Shown here piece by piece: positions 12,944 through 24,905 of a stretch of 64,000 bases of DNA. The notes under the pieces were generated by a model. It made no database searches, was not told the DNA's origin, and saw only the letters and a program-made list of their open reading frames with translations. The first letter of the stretch is position 1, and each line of letters opens with the position of its first letter. Origin of the DNA: Hofstenia miamia (lineage: Eukaryota > Xenacoelomorpha > Acoela > Hofsteniidae). The stretch covers positions 250,385-314,384 of the forward strand of contig CABFPE010000420.1 in assembly GCA_900660155.1 (NCBI GenBank). Reading direction: 5' to 3'. A program made the position numbers and the translations under genes.

Positions 12944-14215
12944 ATGCCTCGGAATCGTTTGCTTACCGAACTGGAAAAAGGACAAATTCTTGCTTACAAA
13001 CGTGAAAATGTCAGTTTACGTGAAATTGGAAGAAGAATTAACCGTTCCCACATCGTTGTAAGAAATTTTTTGGCTAATCCTTCAACTTACGGGACTAAAA
13101 GAACAGGAGGGCCGAAGAAAAAACTATTCAGGAGAGCTGAACGCAGAATTATTCGCGTGGCTAGCAATTCCATGAAGTCTCTGAAGCAAATTCAGACGGA
13201 CCTAAATTTGAATGTTTCAATAGCNNNNNNNNNNNNNNNNNNNNNNNNNNNNNNNNNNNNNNNNNNNNNNNNNNNNNNNNNNNNNNNNNNNNNNNNNNNN
13301 NNNNNNNNNNNNNNNNNNNNNNNNNNNNNNNNNNNNNNNNNNNNNNNNNNNNNNNNNNNNNNNNNNNNNNNNNNNNNNNNNNNNNNNNNNNNNNNNNNNN
13401 NNNNNNNNNNNNNNNNNNNNNNNNNNNNNNNNNNNNNNNNNNNNNNNNNNNNNNNNNNNNNNNNNNNNNNNNNNNNNNNNNNNNNNNNNNNNNNNNNNNN
13501 NNNNNNNNNNNNNNNNNNNNNNNNNNNNNNNNNNNNNNNNNNNNNNNNNNNNNNNNNNNNNNNNNNNNNNNNNNNNNNNNNNNNNNNNNNNNNNNNNNNN
13601 NNNNNNNNNNNNNNNNNNNNNNNNNNNNNNNNNNNNNNNNNNNNNNNNNNNNNNNNNNNNNNNNNNNNNNNNNNNNNNNNNNNNNNNNNNNNNNNNNNNN
13701 NNNNNNNNNNNNNNNNNNNNNNNNNNNNNNNNNNNNNNNNNNNNNNNNNNNNNNNNNNNNNNNNNNNNNNNNNNNNNNNNNNNNNNNNNNNNNNNNNNNN
13801 NNNNNNNNNNNNNNNNNNNNNNNNNNNNNNNNNNNNNNNNNNNNNNNNNNNNNNNNNNNNNNNNNNNNNNNNNNNNNNNNNNNNNNNNNNNNNNNNNNNN
13901 NNNNNNNNNNNNNNNNNNNNNNNNNNNNNNNNNNNNNNNNNNNNNNNNNNNNNNNNNNNNNNNNNNNNNNNNNNNNNNNNNNNNNNNNNNNNNNNNNNNN
14001 NNNNNNNNNNNNNNNNNNNNNNNNNNNNNNNNNNNNNNNNNNNNNNNNNNNNNNAATTCGAAACCGTTCAGGACTTGCGAGTTGCAGTACAGGAAGCTTG
14101 GAATCATGTCGCTGGAGAAATGCGAGAAAAATTGGTGGAATCAATGCCAAATCGCATTTTCGAACTTATTTCACGCAAAGGAGGTGTCACACATTACGAA
14201 ACTTTATTTTATTAA
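12944..14215 (+). CDS. Tc1/Tc3-like transposase (partial because of N gap)
   Basis: Catalyses excision and TA-targeted insertion of the surrounding element. Sequence is seen only for about the first 93 and last 52 codons. Both visible pieces are open, and the N-terminal DNA-binding domain and C-terminal THYETLFY tail are as in Tc3/Tc1 family members. Whether the copy is intact depends on bases hidden in the 830-N gap. The frame appearing continuous across the gap means nothing, because the gap length is not measured. Confidence 0.8.
   Translation: MPRNRLLTELEKGQILAYKRENVSLREIGRRINRSHIVVRNFLANPSTYGTKRTGGPKKKLFRRAERRIIRVASNSMKSLKQIQTDLNLNVSIXXXXXXXXXXXXXXXXXXXXXXXXXXXXXXXXXXXXXXXXXXXXXXXXXXXXXXXXXXXXXXXXXXXXXXXXXXXXXXXXXXXXXXXXXXXXXXXXXXXXXXXXXXXXXXXXXXXXXXXXXXXXXXXXXXXXXXXXXXXXXXXXXXXXXXXXXXXXXXXXXXXXXXXXXXXXXXXXXXXXXXXXXXXXXXXXXXXXXXXXXXXXXXXXXXXXXXXXXXXXXXXXXXXXXXXXXXXXXXXXXXXXXXXXXXXXXXXXXXXXXXXXXXXXXXXXXXXXXXFETVQDLRVAVQEAWNHVAGEMREKLVESMPNRIFELISRKGGVTHYETLFY
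13225..14054. other. Assembly gap (830 N)
   Basis: Undetermined bases inside the transposase. Frames drawn across it on either strand are artefacts. Confidence 1.
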
Positions 14216-14246
14216 TTGTGGAACGCTTATTGATGATATAATTGCT

Positions 14247-14467
14247 GGTTTTATAGTTATGAAACGTTATTTTCAACGCATTTTTTGCTTTTTTCAACAC
14301 CATAATCAATAAATTTGTGATTTTGCATGAATTTAGCTTTTATTTTACAATTTCCTTTTCGTTACTAATGATTCTGAAAGTTTCAGATAGCAAACTAAAA
14401 AGAAAATTATTTTTAGAATTATTTTTCAAAAATATTTCGCGTGGTTTTATAGTTATGACACGCAGTG
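14247..14467 (+). repeat. Right end of the Tc-like element with two internal motif copies
   Basis: GGTTTTATAGTTATGAAACG occurs at 14247-14266 and GGTTTTATAGTTATGACACG at 14443-14462, 196 bp apart, the second touching the terminal CAGTG. Two transposase-binding-like motifs about 180-200 bp apart in a long terminal repeat is the arrangement described for Tc3. The element abuts a (TA)n run starting at 14468. Confidence 0.65.
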
Positions 14468-14745
14468 TATATATATATATACATAATGGCGCTATAGACA
14501 GTTTTCGCATATTTATGCTGGCGCGACCGGTAAAACAAAAAAATTAAAAATCGAATTTTTTAAAATCTCATTGTAGGTATAGGCACAAGCAATCCATGAC
14601 AGAAATTTGAAGTCAATTCAGACCATAGTGAAAATGGCATGGTGCTGGCGCTAGTGACTACAAGAAAAAAGTCGCCCTGGCGCGAGTGATTTCGAAATGA
14701 AATAACTCGTAGTCGGAATCGCCAGCATTTGTATATATATAGTTT
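14468..14745. repeat. CpG-dense segment with four TGGCGC motifs between TA repeats
   Basis: Between two TA microsatellites (14468-14482 and about 14732-14741) lies a CpG-rich segment with TGGCGC at about 14486, 14519, 14646 and 14678, the last two followed by similar AGTGA phrases. ATGCTGGCG near 14516 and CGCCAGCAT near 14728 form an inverted pair. It may be a small inverted-repeat element next to the Tc-like transposon, or a remnant of its flank. No coding frame is present. Confidence 0.4.
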
Positions 14746-15035
14746 AAAACTTATAATTTGATTATCGTTACAGACACTATTGCTTTTGATAGTCTTTGTA
14801 TCATAATCAAATATTACAGAATTTGATTTCTATGTCGATTTATTAATTAACACGACAATTTTTGGAAACTGCCCTGACCAAAATATTTTTTTCTGATCAT
14901 GATCAAAGAAATTTAACTTATTATATATATATATATATACATACTCACTGACAAGCCATAATCAAAATAGCGAATAAGATAAGATTCACTTTAGAAGGTG
15001 ACGTTACGGTTTACAGAATAATCGCATCAAAAAAT
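14746..15035. other. AT-rich spacer, nothing recognised
   Basis: AT-rich DNA with a (TA)n run near 14921-14938. No coding or RNA feature is seen. Confidence 0.5.
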
Positions 15036-15399
15036 TTTCCGCAGAGAAAAATCGCCACACTTAACATTTCGCAACACTGAATATTTCGCCACAAAGATAA
15101 TATGCCACTGTCAAAATCGTAAACCTAAACCTAAATTTTACAATATTTCATAGACTTAAGCCCTAACCCAATTTACAACTTGAAGTTTTGTAAACCTAAA
15201 CCCTAGAACCTAAACCTAAATGTTTCAATATTTTATAGACCTAAGCCCTAACCCAAGTCACAACTTGACTTTTCGTAAACGTAAGCCCTAGAACCTAAAA
15301 AAACGTCGTGGTGAAATCTCTTATGTGGCAAGTTCTCCTACTGTGGCGAAAATTCTCATGTGGCTGAAAATATTTGTGGCAAGTTTTCTGCAGGCGGAC
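15036..15399. mobile_element. MITE-like inverted-repeat element with CCTAA-rich core
   Basis: The left flank reads TTTTCCGCAGAGAAAAATCG then CCACAC, and continues with TCGC(C/A)ACA phrases. The right flank, reversed, reads TCCGCCTGCAGAAAACTTGC then CACAAA, again with repeated GCCACA phrases (about 15310-15397). These form imperfect terminal inverted repeats of about 60-90 bp with subterminal repeats. The core (about 15120-15300) is about two and a half copies of an 85-bp unit built of CCTAAACCTAA and CCCTAACCC phrases, resembling degenerate telomeric repeat. No transposase is present, so this would be a non-autonomous DNA transposon. The family is not recognised and no clear target duplication is seen. 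Confidence 0.55.
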
Positions 15400-18300
15400 T
15401 TGACATCATCCACCAAACCGTCAGTAAATTTCACTTTGGAGAAAAAAATAACCCAAAACATTGTGAAAATGCGTGAATTTGAGCCTAGTAATATTATGGT
15501 TGGTGCTCAAAGTTTCAATACCAACGCAAAAATTATTAAAAACTTAGCTGTAAAGATTTTTGTGTTTGATTTTCCCAATTTGCAAAATACAAATTAGCAT
15601 TTCATTTGGGTTCGCTTAATGTAATAATAAATGCATTTACAACTTATGAAATGTGATGATTTCTAGAAATAATATAGCATAGTAGTAGACATTGATGTTG
15701 TTACAGTATTCAATTATTGCCTATCAAAACGTTTCATAGTTAAAGAATCAGATATGAATTTCATACATTGATACATGATTCCGAAAAACTTTCTTGGCGA
15801 GCTAAAGTAGTATTAGTTTATTTGCGATCTACAAAGTGCTAATCTTTTTATGAAAACACGTAAATTTCATATTCTTAGTAAAGATCAAACATGCAGTGGC
15901 GGAGCGTGGGCCACATTGCCTAGTGTGCGGTGCAGAGTTGCTAGTGGCTCGGTTTGGTTTCGTCATTATATTTATATAAAAATACGTCAATTCTGAACCG
16001 AAAGTTTTAAAATTTACAATGGAAGTCTCTGCAGTCATTGCTTGAACTTGAAGTCATCCATTACATGATTAAATGCATAATTTTTTAAATACTCTACATG
16101 AATGTAAAATACGATTCAAATGAATATTTCTTAAAATCAGATATTAAGTAAAATATTTGAAATGGATACGTGATATATTAAAACATCAGACATGACCAGT
16201 ACGTGATCAGACCAATTTTTCAATTTCAACCAAGATTAGGAGTCATTTGCAGAAATAGATGATCCACCAGAGAGGGATAATCGGATTCAACATTTTAAGA
16301 GCCGATCCAAATCCGAAACTTCAAGATCCGGATCGACCCGAACTTTTAAGAAATTTAAGTTTTCAATTTGGAAAGGATCCGAATATAAATAAGTATACTA
16401 ACAATAAACAAACATAAAATTAAAAAAATATTTGTTTTTTTTATCCAAATAGAAAAAAATGGACATATATTTACGAAATAGTAAATGCAAATCAACGTAT
16501 TTGTAGGCTTTGTAATAATCTAGTTACTAAAATTGTCATCAACTATAATCATACTATATTTAGCGATTTAAATAGTTGGATTTCTTGTAGTATTACCTCC
16601 TGTATTAATGTTTTGTCAAAATTCAAAAATAACCTTTTGCAATGGCATTATGAATTGCAGTTGTTTCAAGCAAGGTAATTTTACTTCAAAATTGCAGCTA
16701 AAGCGATGAAAAGAAGAATAGCACAAATAATGGCAAATTAAAGAACAACCCCAAGCTTTATGTTGCAAAACATTAAAAAAATTGTTGTAGAGTGTATTAA
16801 AATCAGTAACAGGACAATTAATTTTTCAAACAAAATTTGAGATTTAAATATAAATTTTGAATTTTACTGAAATTGGATACTAAATTTTGAATTATATAGC
16901 AGCAAGATTAAATAAATTAACACCCTATTAATAGTATGCCAACGGCTCCAAAAACATTTTTGTATTATTGATTTTATAATGACAAACCTTCTGAGTACTA
17001 AGTTGATCTTGGCATTGAAAATGAGATTGAAGGGCATCCCAAATTATATCAATATTTTTACATTTTGTAGTGCTTGCAAAAGCTAAGGTACTCTGATACT
17101 ATTTCTGCGCCCCACCTAACCATATGCAGGCATTATTAAGGCGGATTAAGAAACTGTTTCTTGTTGGCATTAGTAAGACATTAGTAAGATAATGCTCATA
17201 TCCCACAGCTTTTGTCTAGAATTGATCGGCACCTTTGCAGGCTCATAAACACGTTCAACCAGGCCAGGGCTGTGTGTTGTGCACATGACACAGTGTGGTC
17301 TTGTCTGGTTTACTGCTAATACTGCTTAAGCCACTAAAATAGTCTAATAAATTTGAATCAAGTCCACTCCCAACATTTGTTTTAGCTTAAAACCACAGCC
17401 AATGTATGTACATGTAGAACTTGCAAAAGTGTCTCTATTTTTATTGATGTTTCCTTGGCGGGAATTAATTGAGAGTGGTGAGACGTTTGATTTCTCATTC
17501 GAGGTGCGGTGATCATTAGCGCACGCCTCGAAATCATCTATATCCATTTCGTGAACCAATCAAAAACGTTCGGCTACAAAAGTAGGCTGCAATTTCAATG
17601 GTTACGCTTAATTTAGTAGCGTGCGTTAATATGAACGCACACCATGCTCCTTTAATGTCTATTGAAGTGTGGATGTCGCAATACCTAGTTATTGTGACAT
17701 TCACGATTGAAGTAACTAATTTATCAGTGACATTATTGCTAAACATGATATAATACATGTACTAGCCAATTAAACCAATGTATAGTTTATGGATCAAAAC
17801 AATGGAAATGCTTCAATTTTAACAAAATTGTAATTTAGACACAAATTTTATAAGAAAGTGCTGAACGCAATGCGTTATAAAAATGGCAACTCAATTAGAT
17901 GTGTTACCTATAATTAAAAATTCGATTGAGTATTTAATCACTAATTACAAATGTATAAAAACAGTCTAAAAATCAGTTGGATGCGGTATTAAATTTATCA
18001 GTTCCCAAATAAGCGATAGGAAAAAACGCTCTAAAATCATAAGAATGCTGGTTAGAAGGTGTGCGCCTCTGCAAACATGAGGCTCGCTTTAAAATGTTAG
18101 TTTTCACCTATTTCAGCCTCATTTTCTTAACATGGTTTAGAATGAAATGGCAAATAAATTTTGATACATTTGTTTGCTTAATGTTGCATTAAATAGTTTA
18201 GTGTTTATTAAAAGAGAAGAAAGAACACAATTGCTATAAATTCTCTAGAGATTCTGTGATCGATTGAACATTCTTAATGGTAATTTTGATAAAGATAAGT

Positions 18301-20130
18301 TGATTCATAATTCATAAATTTAAGGTTTCCCCAAATTTTTTGGGTTATCGCCGAAAACAGGGGAAGCACTGTTGCCGAGTCTGAATGAAACTTCCGAAAC
18401 CCCATTTTTTAACTAAACTAGAAATCGTAGACTAATTATTAAGGAGTCTATCAAATAAATGAGATAGTTGTGCAAAATCATTGCCTCTGAATATCTTCAG
18501 AATTATAACGGCATTTATAGTTTTAAAAAATATTTCTAAACATTTACATAAAAATATGTCATTACTTTGTAAACAAATATAACAAATTCCACATATTTTT
18601 CATTTTATAACTTGAAAAAACTTTTGAGAACACAGAACGCACACCCCTGTTTTTCTGCACATTTACAAGATGAGATCGATTTTAAGTATATTAATAAGTA
18701 GCCTGAAATCTACCACAAAAGTTTCAAGCGACTCCCTTAATTTTAGTAAAAGTATTATGAAATGAAATTTCTCTTCAAAACAGCAGAAGCGATAATTAAG
18801 TAAAATCGTAGAGAGGGACCGCATTATTGCAAAACCGTACAGAGTGAACGAAATTAATATAGTGCATTTCAAGAAAATTAATCATGTATACAAACAAACA
18901 AGTGGAATAGGAAGAAAAACGAAATCTAGATAAGAAAATGGAAAGAGGACCAATTGGAGAAAGATAAAAGCAGAATTCAGAGATAGAGTAAAGAAGAAAC
19001 AGGATGATGCGCTGTTTGAATACATATCAAGTTAAGTTTATAAATTATGAAATTAAAAAGTGGTATTGCACTATAGAAAAAGTTAATAGCACAAGTATCT
19101 TTATGAACGAGAAGTAGAAAAAAACGAACTTGAAGATTTATTTAAAAATATCATATCAAGGAATTTGAGATAAGATATGGAAAAGCCTGAATTTTAGGAA
19201 AGTTTACTTGATGAGTAGATCCATTGTGTCAATTTTAATTGAAAAGGAAAAATGAAATCAGCACTGACTCGTAAACAAAAAGCGCAAACACAATAGGACA
19301 TAAAGATTGTTACTTTTGAGGGGAAATTGAACGGACTGAGCCTAGTAATTAGAGCAAGTAAAAGATTTTAGATTTGTAAGAAATATATTAGACCAGGAAA
19401 TCACAATTAAAGTTTGAAAGGAACTAAATCCAAATTGCTTTTTTTTCAGCGGAAACACTTCTATACTTTCGTCGACATTCGGCTCATTTTTAAACAATAC
19501 TGAATTCTACAATATACAGACAGGAAACCATATATTTGCTATTAAAATTATAATTTTATCTTAAAGTGATGAAACTAAGGAAAATCATTATAAACTATAC
19601 TTGATTTCTACTGTAATGCGACACATACATGTCGACAAAAGCATTAAAATATGAGCAGATAATCACATCAGTACATTGCAAAAACAACCTCTTAAGTGCA
19701 AAGCTCCATTTGAAACCCAACTTTAAGTGGAAATATAAGATGTATATAAAAATGACTACAATACAGTAAAGAAAGGAATATACTTTATGTATCTATGAAA
19801 TTGGAAATTATTCAATACACAACAGTGAAAAAGATTTAAAGAAATTACTGCGATGACAAACAATCTTCAACCATGTATGGATTAGCAACAGATTATTTGT
19901 TGACATTAACTTAAAGTTAAATTCCTAAAAGCATTCATTTTTTTTAAAATATTAAGTGTATATAATTAAAATAGTTAATTTCCGTTTTCGTAAATTTAAT
20001 ATGATGCGCATTGTCCCGCAACTATTATAACATATGTAATGCAAATGTTAAATTTCATTATATATTATTTATAACTTTGATAATGACGCCCTGTCATGAA
20101 CAGTTTAACTAAATTAACCATATTTGGAAG
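15400..20130. other. AT-rich intergenic DNA with normal CpG
   Basis: About 4.7 kb without a convincing gene. A run of GATCCGGATC/CCGAAC-like phrases lies at 16290-16350. CAGTGGCGGAGCGTGG at about 15894 looks like one terminus of a hAT-type element, but its partner was not found. A possible short exon is listed at 17344-17549. Purine-rich sequence at 18900-19440 has no usable frame. Confidence 0.45.
17344..17549 (-). CDS. Possible short first exon, unknown protein (weak)
   Basis: On the minus strand an ATG near 17549 opens MDIDDFEACANDHRTSNEKS and stays open for about 67 codons. The local DNA is CpG-rich, and CCAAT lies close upstream (about 17556), as in a promoter. The first 40 or so residues look like ordinary hydrophilic protein and the rest less so, which would fit an exon followed by intron, but no strong donor was found. 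I recognise no family. It may be chance. Confidence 0.2.
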
Positions 20131-22789
20131 CTGCGCATATTAGTTCTCAACAAAGAAATTTACTACTCAAACTCTAATCACAAAGATAATGTAAGTCATA
20201 ACACAATACTTTATACAGCTTACAAGAAGAATTCTCTTGCCAAACCTGATTACTTGATCACATTAAAATAAGTAATGGAAGAAATTCTTAGATTCATCAA
20301 GTTTTTTCAAATTCTATCATAATTCCAACTTTGTAGATAAAAAATATTTACTTTATTTTCATAAAAAAACTGGAGTTAAAAATAATTGATTTTTTTAAAA
20401 ATTGAAATGGATATTCAATTGAACTCAAGTTTGAGTATTAATTATTCTCTTCTGCTGTTTCTAATGTTAAATCAAAACATTATTCACTACAGCTCACATG
20501 TCTTGCACCCAATTACAACACCCACAACCTCTAAAAACACAAATCCTGTAGTTGTGACTAAAATAGAACTAAGAAAATTGAATTGTTCATTCAAGAATAA
20601 AGTAATTTTAATAATTTTCAAACTGTATTATGCAAATAAAATGGATAATCAAGCAATGTAGAAGACACTACAAAGCTTCTACTGTAGAATGACTAGGTTG
20701 AATCTAGAAGAGAACTATGCCAGAGGACTTAATGTCTAAGAAGAAGGTTTCTAAGGTGAACATTAACAAGAGCAACAGTGATTCTAACTAAGTCACAAGA
20801 GAACATTCATTTCTTAGCAAATTTTGCAATGGCACAGTTGCATTGCGTGAAGTGGACACAGTAAGGAATTCACTTTGATTACCCTTTGACAGTCTAGGTT
20901 GGCATAGCTCCTGGGCAATAATCTTGATTGTGTTTGAACTTTCAAATGGCCATGAAGTTGAAGTAAAAATTGCTGAATTGAAATTGGCTTGTATCTTGCA
21001 TTCTTTACATTTCTCATTTTTACTTAAGGGTATTTTTTTCTGTAATTGGGTGCATCTATACATTTTTATATCTGACATGAGATTAGTAATTTATTATGAT
21101 GAAATTCATTATGTTTTATTTTTTAGGTTTATTTGTTACATATTAGTTTGTAGTTTATTTAGGATTGTATCATATTTTGTATTTCTGTTAAATTACTGAT
21201 TATAGTTGTCTATTTAACAATATTACTATTTGTAAATAAGTGTGTAGAGTTGAGTTTTTCCTCAAAACTCTGAAGTTTTGCTCTTTATTTCTATGGGGTT
21301 GCCATTTACATTGTGGTCTATTGCAAGGACTGCAATATCAAGTGTGAAGATTTCTGTGTAATGGCATGACCATTTAAGCAAGTTGAGTAAATAAGACCTA
21401 CTGCAGTTTTGGTTTCTAATTTCCAGAGTTGCTGCACATTTGAACTAGGGTGGTTTTATTTTAGAGTTTAAAGAAGTTGCAAATTCAAAATCCAGTGGTC
21501 ACCATGTAATTGTGTGGTGCATAGATTGGCAGATAGAGTAATGTCTTCTTTCACATTTATAATAACAGTCAATGATGGAATAATTGATTAACCTGAACAG
21601 TTATAATCACATTTGTGCTTACTAGCAATGAAATGACTCAGCTCTAAAGGTGTCTATTTTTTCTATTATAACTACTCTATTTCTTCATATTTTGTGTTTA
21701 TTGATGACTAGTCTCATTAAGATGGCCAAAGCAAGAAATAGAAAAAAAGTGAGAGCTCATCATAGGTTGTGTTGTTTGATGTTTTATATTTGTAATGTCA
21801 ATTTAAAGTTATCTATTATCCTATTTACTGTATTGGTCCTTAAATATATGTTATTGTACTTATTCAATATCCCATTTGTCATAGGTCAGTAAATGAATTA
21901 AATTTGCTATACTTTACAATACTATTACCTTATAAATTTGATTATTTATTATAGCCTAACCCTACTAGAGTTGCCATTTATTTAATTTATTTAGAAAAGG
22001 CTAATAAGATTTTTTATACAGTCTTTAGACAGAGATGTTCTCTTTTTTAAGATTTACTGGTAAACTCAAACAATGAGTGCTTACAGAAAAACATCTAGAT
22101 AATTTAGTAAAACTTCAATTACTCATTAAATCAAAAATAGTTTTAATAAAGAAGTAATTTATATTAAAAAATGATCAAACTATGGTTCTAAGTAAGTTTA
22201 GAAGTTTAAAATGATTTTGTTAATATTTGCACTTTTTACTTAATTTTTTCAAGGGTGTGTGCTACAAACTTTTGATGACTTTCTATAAATAAAAAAATAA
22301 GGTTTTTTCTTTTGAAATTTCAAATGTACATAACTTATTTAGATAATTCTAAGCTTAGTTGATCCTTGCCTCAACACAAATTTCAGCAAATTAGTTTTGT
22401 TTGTCACAATTAAATTTAGAATACATGTAGATTTTACAAATAACTAAATCTGTTGACATTTTGAGAGTGACATCACAATATGTACATAATTATCATGCAA
22501 CTTAGAATAATTAAATATCAATTAAGTAATATTTAGAAAATAGCCAAAAAACTATATTATTTTCCAAGTGGAAAAAGTATTAAGATTTATTAACTTAATT
22601 ATTAATAAATTGGCATTGGCATGAAATCAGCAAGTATTTCTAATTCCAAATAAACAAAGAGAACAAAAATAAATAAATAACACATATTTTTATAAAATAA
22701 AACTGGTACTATAAATAAAAGCATGCTGTAGGAAAAATATACACAAATTGCTAACAGGTACAATTTGGTCTTCTGCTAAAATTTTACAG
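20131..22789. other. Left part of the CpG-poor block, no gene recognised
   Basis: From about 20.13 kb CpG almost disappears and TG/CA become frequent. Short open frames (20386-20661, 20788-21078, 21650-21892) have no recognisable motifs and look like decayed repeat DNA. I cannot assign an element. Confidence 0.5.
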
Positions 22790-23760
22790 GTGTATCTCAC
22801 TTTCCTCAATTTCATTTCCCCCAAGTCTGATATTGCAAAATATTAAATACAATAAGAGACATGATTTCAGTGAAATTGTAATTATATATTTGCATAAATA
22901 TATGTATTTCTTTAAACTGTATCTTGATTAGATTTCTATGTAGTTTAAATTGTTGAAATACTGAATTGCAGGTAAATAAATGTATATATGTTCTAAAATT
23001 ATAAACACTGAGGTTTGCTGTTTGCATTTGGTAAATATTTAGCAGTGCTTCAAGACTCTGTTTTGAATTATATTCATTATGTAGTTTGTACTTTAATGTA
23101 ATAGGTAGCCAATTTTTTTACTTTCATTCAATATTTGTTTAGCTAATTTTTTATTATACATCTAATAGATTTCCTGATCAGATAGTAATTTGTTGTTTGT
23201 GCTGGCAGCCTATTCCTTTTAACAGTAGTCAAAATTCCTTTATTACTATGAAAATGAATGAAATTTTTTTATACAAATTAAATATAAATTATAAATATGT
23301 TCTATAATTATAAATGGTGAGGTTCACCATTTGCATTTAGGAATCATGTAGCAGTCCTTTGAAACTCTGTTTAGATTTAAAATAGAAGTTTAATTATGTT
23401 CATTATTTTTGTAATTTGTACTTTATTGTAATAAGTACTTAATTTTTTAATGCTTATTCAGTAATTGTTTTTGCTAGTTTTTTATTATGTATCTGATAAA
23501 TTTTCTGATCAGATAGTATTTGTTTTAATGCTGGCAGCCTATTCTATTCCTTTTAGTAGTAATCAAGAGTTGTTTATTACTTTGATAATGTTCCATGTAA
23601 TTCTTTTATATGTATTTTACTAGAATGTAAAATTAGCCTGCAAGTAATGAGAGGGAGTTAGCTCTCTCCTGACACCCCTGAATTAAAAGCAGTTAATACT
23701 TGAGTATTTTACATGTCTTGCTATTTACAAATACAATACAGAAATTTATATCATTCTGAT
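22790..23760 (+). repeat. Repeat R, copy 1, with an internal 311-bp tandem duplication
   Basis: A roughly 0.97-kb dispersed repeat also present inverted at 33096-33840 and as an inverted piece at 24130-24270. Within it a unit of about 311 bp is duplicated: TGTTCTAAAATTATAAA at 22988 and TGTTCTATAATTATAAA at 23299, each followed by the same order of phrases (TTTGCATTT, AAACTCTGTTT or its variant, TCTGATCAGATAGTA, GCTGGCAGCCTATTC). The right end has an inverted phrase, GGGAGTTAGCTCTCTCC. It has no coding capacity and an unknown family. Its other copy abuts LTR-retroelement pol, so it may belong to such an element or have inserted into one. Confidence 0.65.
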
Positions 23761-24129
23761 GTTAACCAAATCACTGTTTCTGATTTTTTTGATACCAGAG
23801 ATATATTACCTGCAGATATATTATTCCAAATTTTTTACAGAAATAAAGGAGCATTTCAATAAGCAGAATTGACATGACTTAAACCTGTAATTTCCATACT
23901 AGAAATGACTCTGATATCTTACACTACAATTCTGTGACTATACTAGTCTAAAGTAAATATGACACAAAGAAAATTAGCATTTATATATTAGTTATGAATT
24001 ATGAAAGTACACATCACAAGGCATGCTAACACAAATCTTTAATTATCAGGTTAGATATAAACAGTTTCATGGGTAAGCTATATATATATATTATGTAAAA
24101 AGTAATTGTCAATCCTTATAATTAAAGCA

Positions 24130-24270
24130 CATATTTATATTTATTTATTTGCAACTTCATATTTCAGCAATCTTAACTACATAGAAAACTAATCAAAATA
24201 CTTTTTAAAGAAATACATATATTTATACAAATATATATAATTACAACTTCAATGAAAGCATGTGTGGCAT
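24130..24270 (-). repeat. Repeat R, inverted fragment
   Basis: CATATTTCAGCAATCTTAACT and the following ACATAGAAAACTAATCAAAA match 33690-33800 in the same direction, and are therefore inverted relative to the copy starting at 22790. Only about 140 bp is recognisable. Confidence 0.6.
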
Positions 24271-24619
24271 CATAAATTGGAAAAGGGAAAAAAGAAACAA
24301 AGACTAATAATAAACTGCAATTTATTTATTTATTCCCTTTTGTAAATCAAGGTAATCATCCTCTATGGTTAATTGTAAATTTAAATTAAGTGCAATTACA
24401 ACATACCATTTATCAGCAAGTTGTTGGCAAAAGGAATAATACAAACTCACTACAGCTAATTAATAGTAACATTGCATAAAATCAGCAGATGAAAATGTAA
24501 AATCAAAAGACAAGTACATGTTTGCATTTTAATTGATTGTGCAAATTTTATTATACATATATTGTAATCAAATTAGAAAGTGATGAATTAAATTTCACTG
24601 GAATTATCTTTTACTTTAT

Positions 24620-24905
24620 TGTAGCACTTGCTACCAGGCATCAACAGAGTTGATTATTTTTTTAAATCATTGCTTCCTGTTGGATGTGGGTAGGGATGCA
24701 CTGATATTAATTCTTAACTCCATAATATTTAGGTATGCTGTTGTCACAGTACCTCTCTGTGATTCCACTATTGCCTCTTTCCAACTCTGATCTCTGAAGC
24801 AATACACATCTGTGTGCCTCCATTGTTTTTTGAGTAGTTCCAAGTCTCAGCTCAATGAAGTAACTTATGTGTTCCACAGTCCCACAGATGTGAGAGAAGG
24901 GCTAT
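24620..24905 (-). mobile_element. LTR-B fragment (about 285 bp)
   Basis: Begins TGTAGCACTTGCTACCAGGC and continues like the start of the LTR-B copies at 47630 and 49691, then loses similarity near 24905. Orientation is taken from the primer-site position next to the 42977 copy. It is an old fossil without a visible target duplication. Confidence 0.6.

Larger units (their letters stand above)
12944..14467 (+). mobile_element. Tc1/Tc3-like DNA transposon, interrupted by an assembly gap
   Basis: Cut-and-paste transposon of the Tc1/mariner superfamily. The transposase starts at 12944. Residues 1-90 form the paired-like DNA-binding domain with two helix-turn-helix units: LTELEKGQILAYKRENVSLR and IGRRINRSHIVVRNFLANP, a Gly-Arg-rich linker (GTKRTGGPKKK), then RRIIRVASNSMKSLKQIQ. 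An 830-N gap follows (13225-14054). The final frame, ending at 14215, contains MPNRIFELISRKGGVTHYE, the usual Tc1-type C-terminus. The visible parts total about 146 codons, so a normal 340-residue transposase needs only about 570 bases in the gap and the gap length is probably nominal. The catalytic DDE/D residues lie in the gap and cannot be judged. The right end reads GCAGTG at 14462-14467 next to TA, as expected for the family. The left terminus was not found. Confidence 0.85.

Noticed and set aside
13161-14215. Long frames on both strands across the 12.9-14.2 kb gap
   Set aside because: They exist only because N codons are read as open. Only the plus-strand transposase ends are supported.
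15120-15300. CCTAA-rich repeats as a true telomere or chromosome end
   Set aside because: They are degenerate, short, and enclosed by inverted flanks with ordinary DNA on both sides.
15894-15912. CAGTGGCGGAGCGTGG as the end of a hAT-type transposon
   Set aside because: No inverted partner and no 8-bp duplication found in the window.
20386-21892. Small frames in the left part of the CpG-poor block as genes
   Set aside because: AT-driven composition, mutual overlap, no motif, no splice or promoter signals.
22790-23760. The 311-bp repeated units as a CRISPR-like array or satellite
   Set aside because: Only two diverged units, no regular spacers, and a eukaryotic context.
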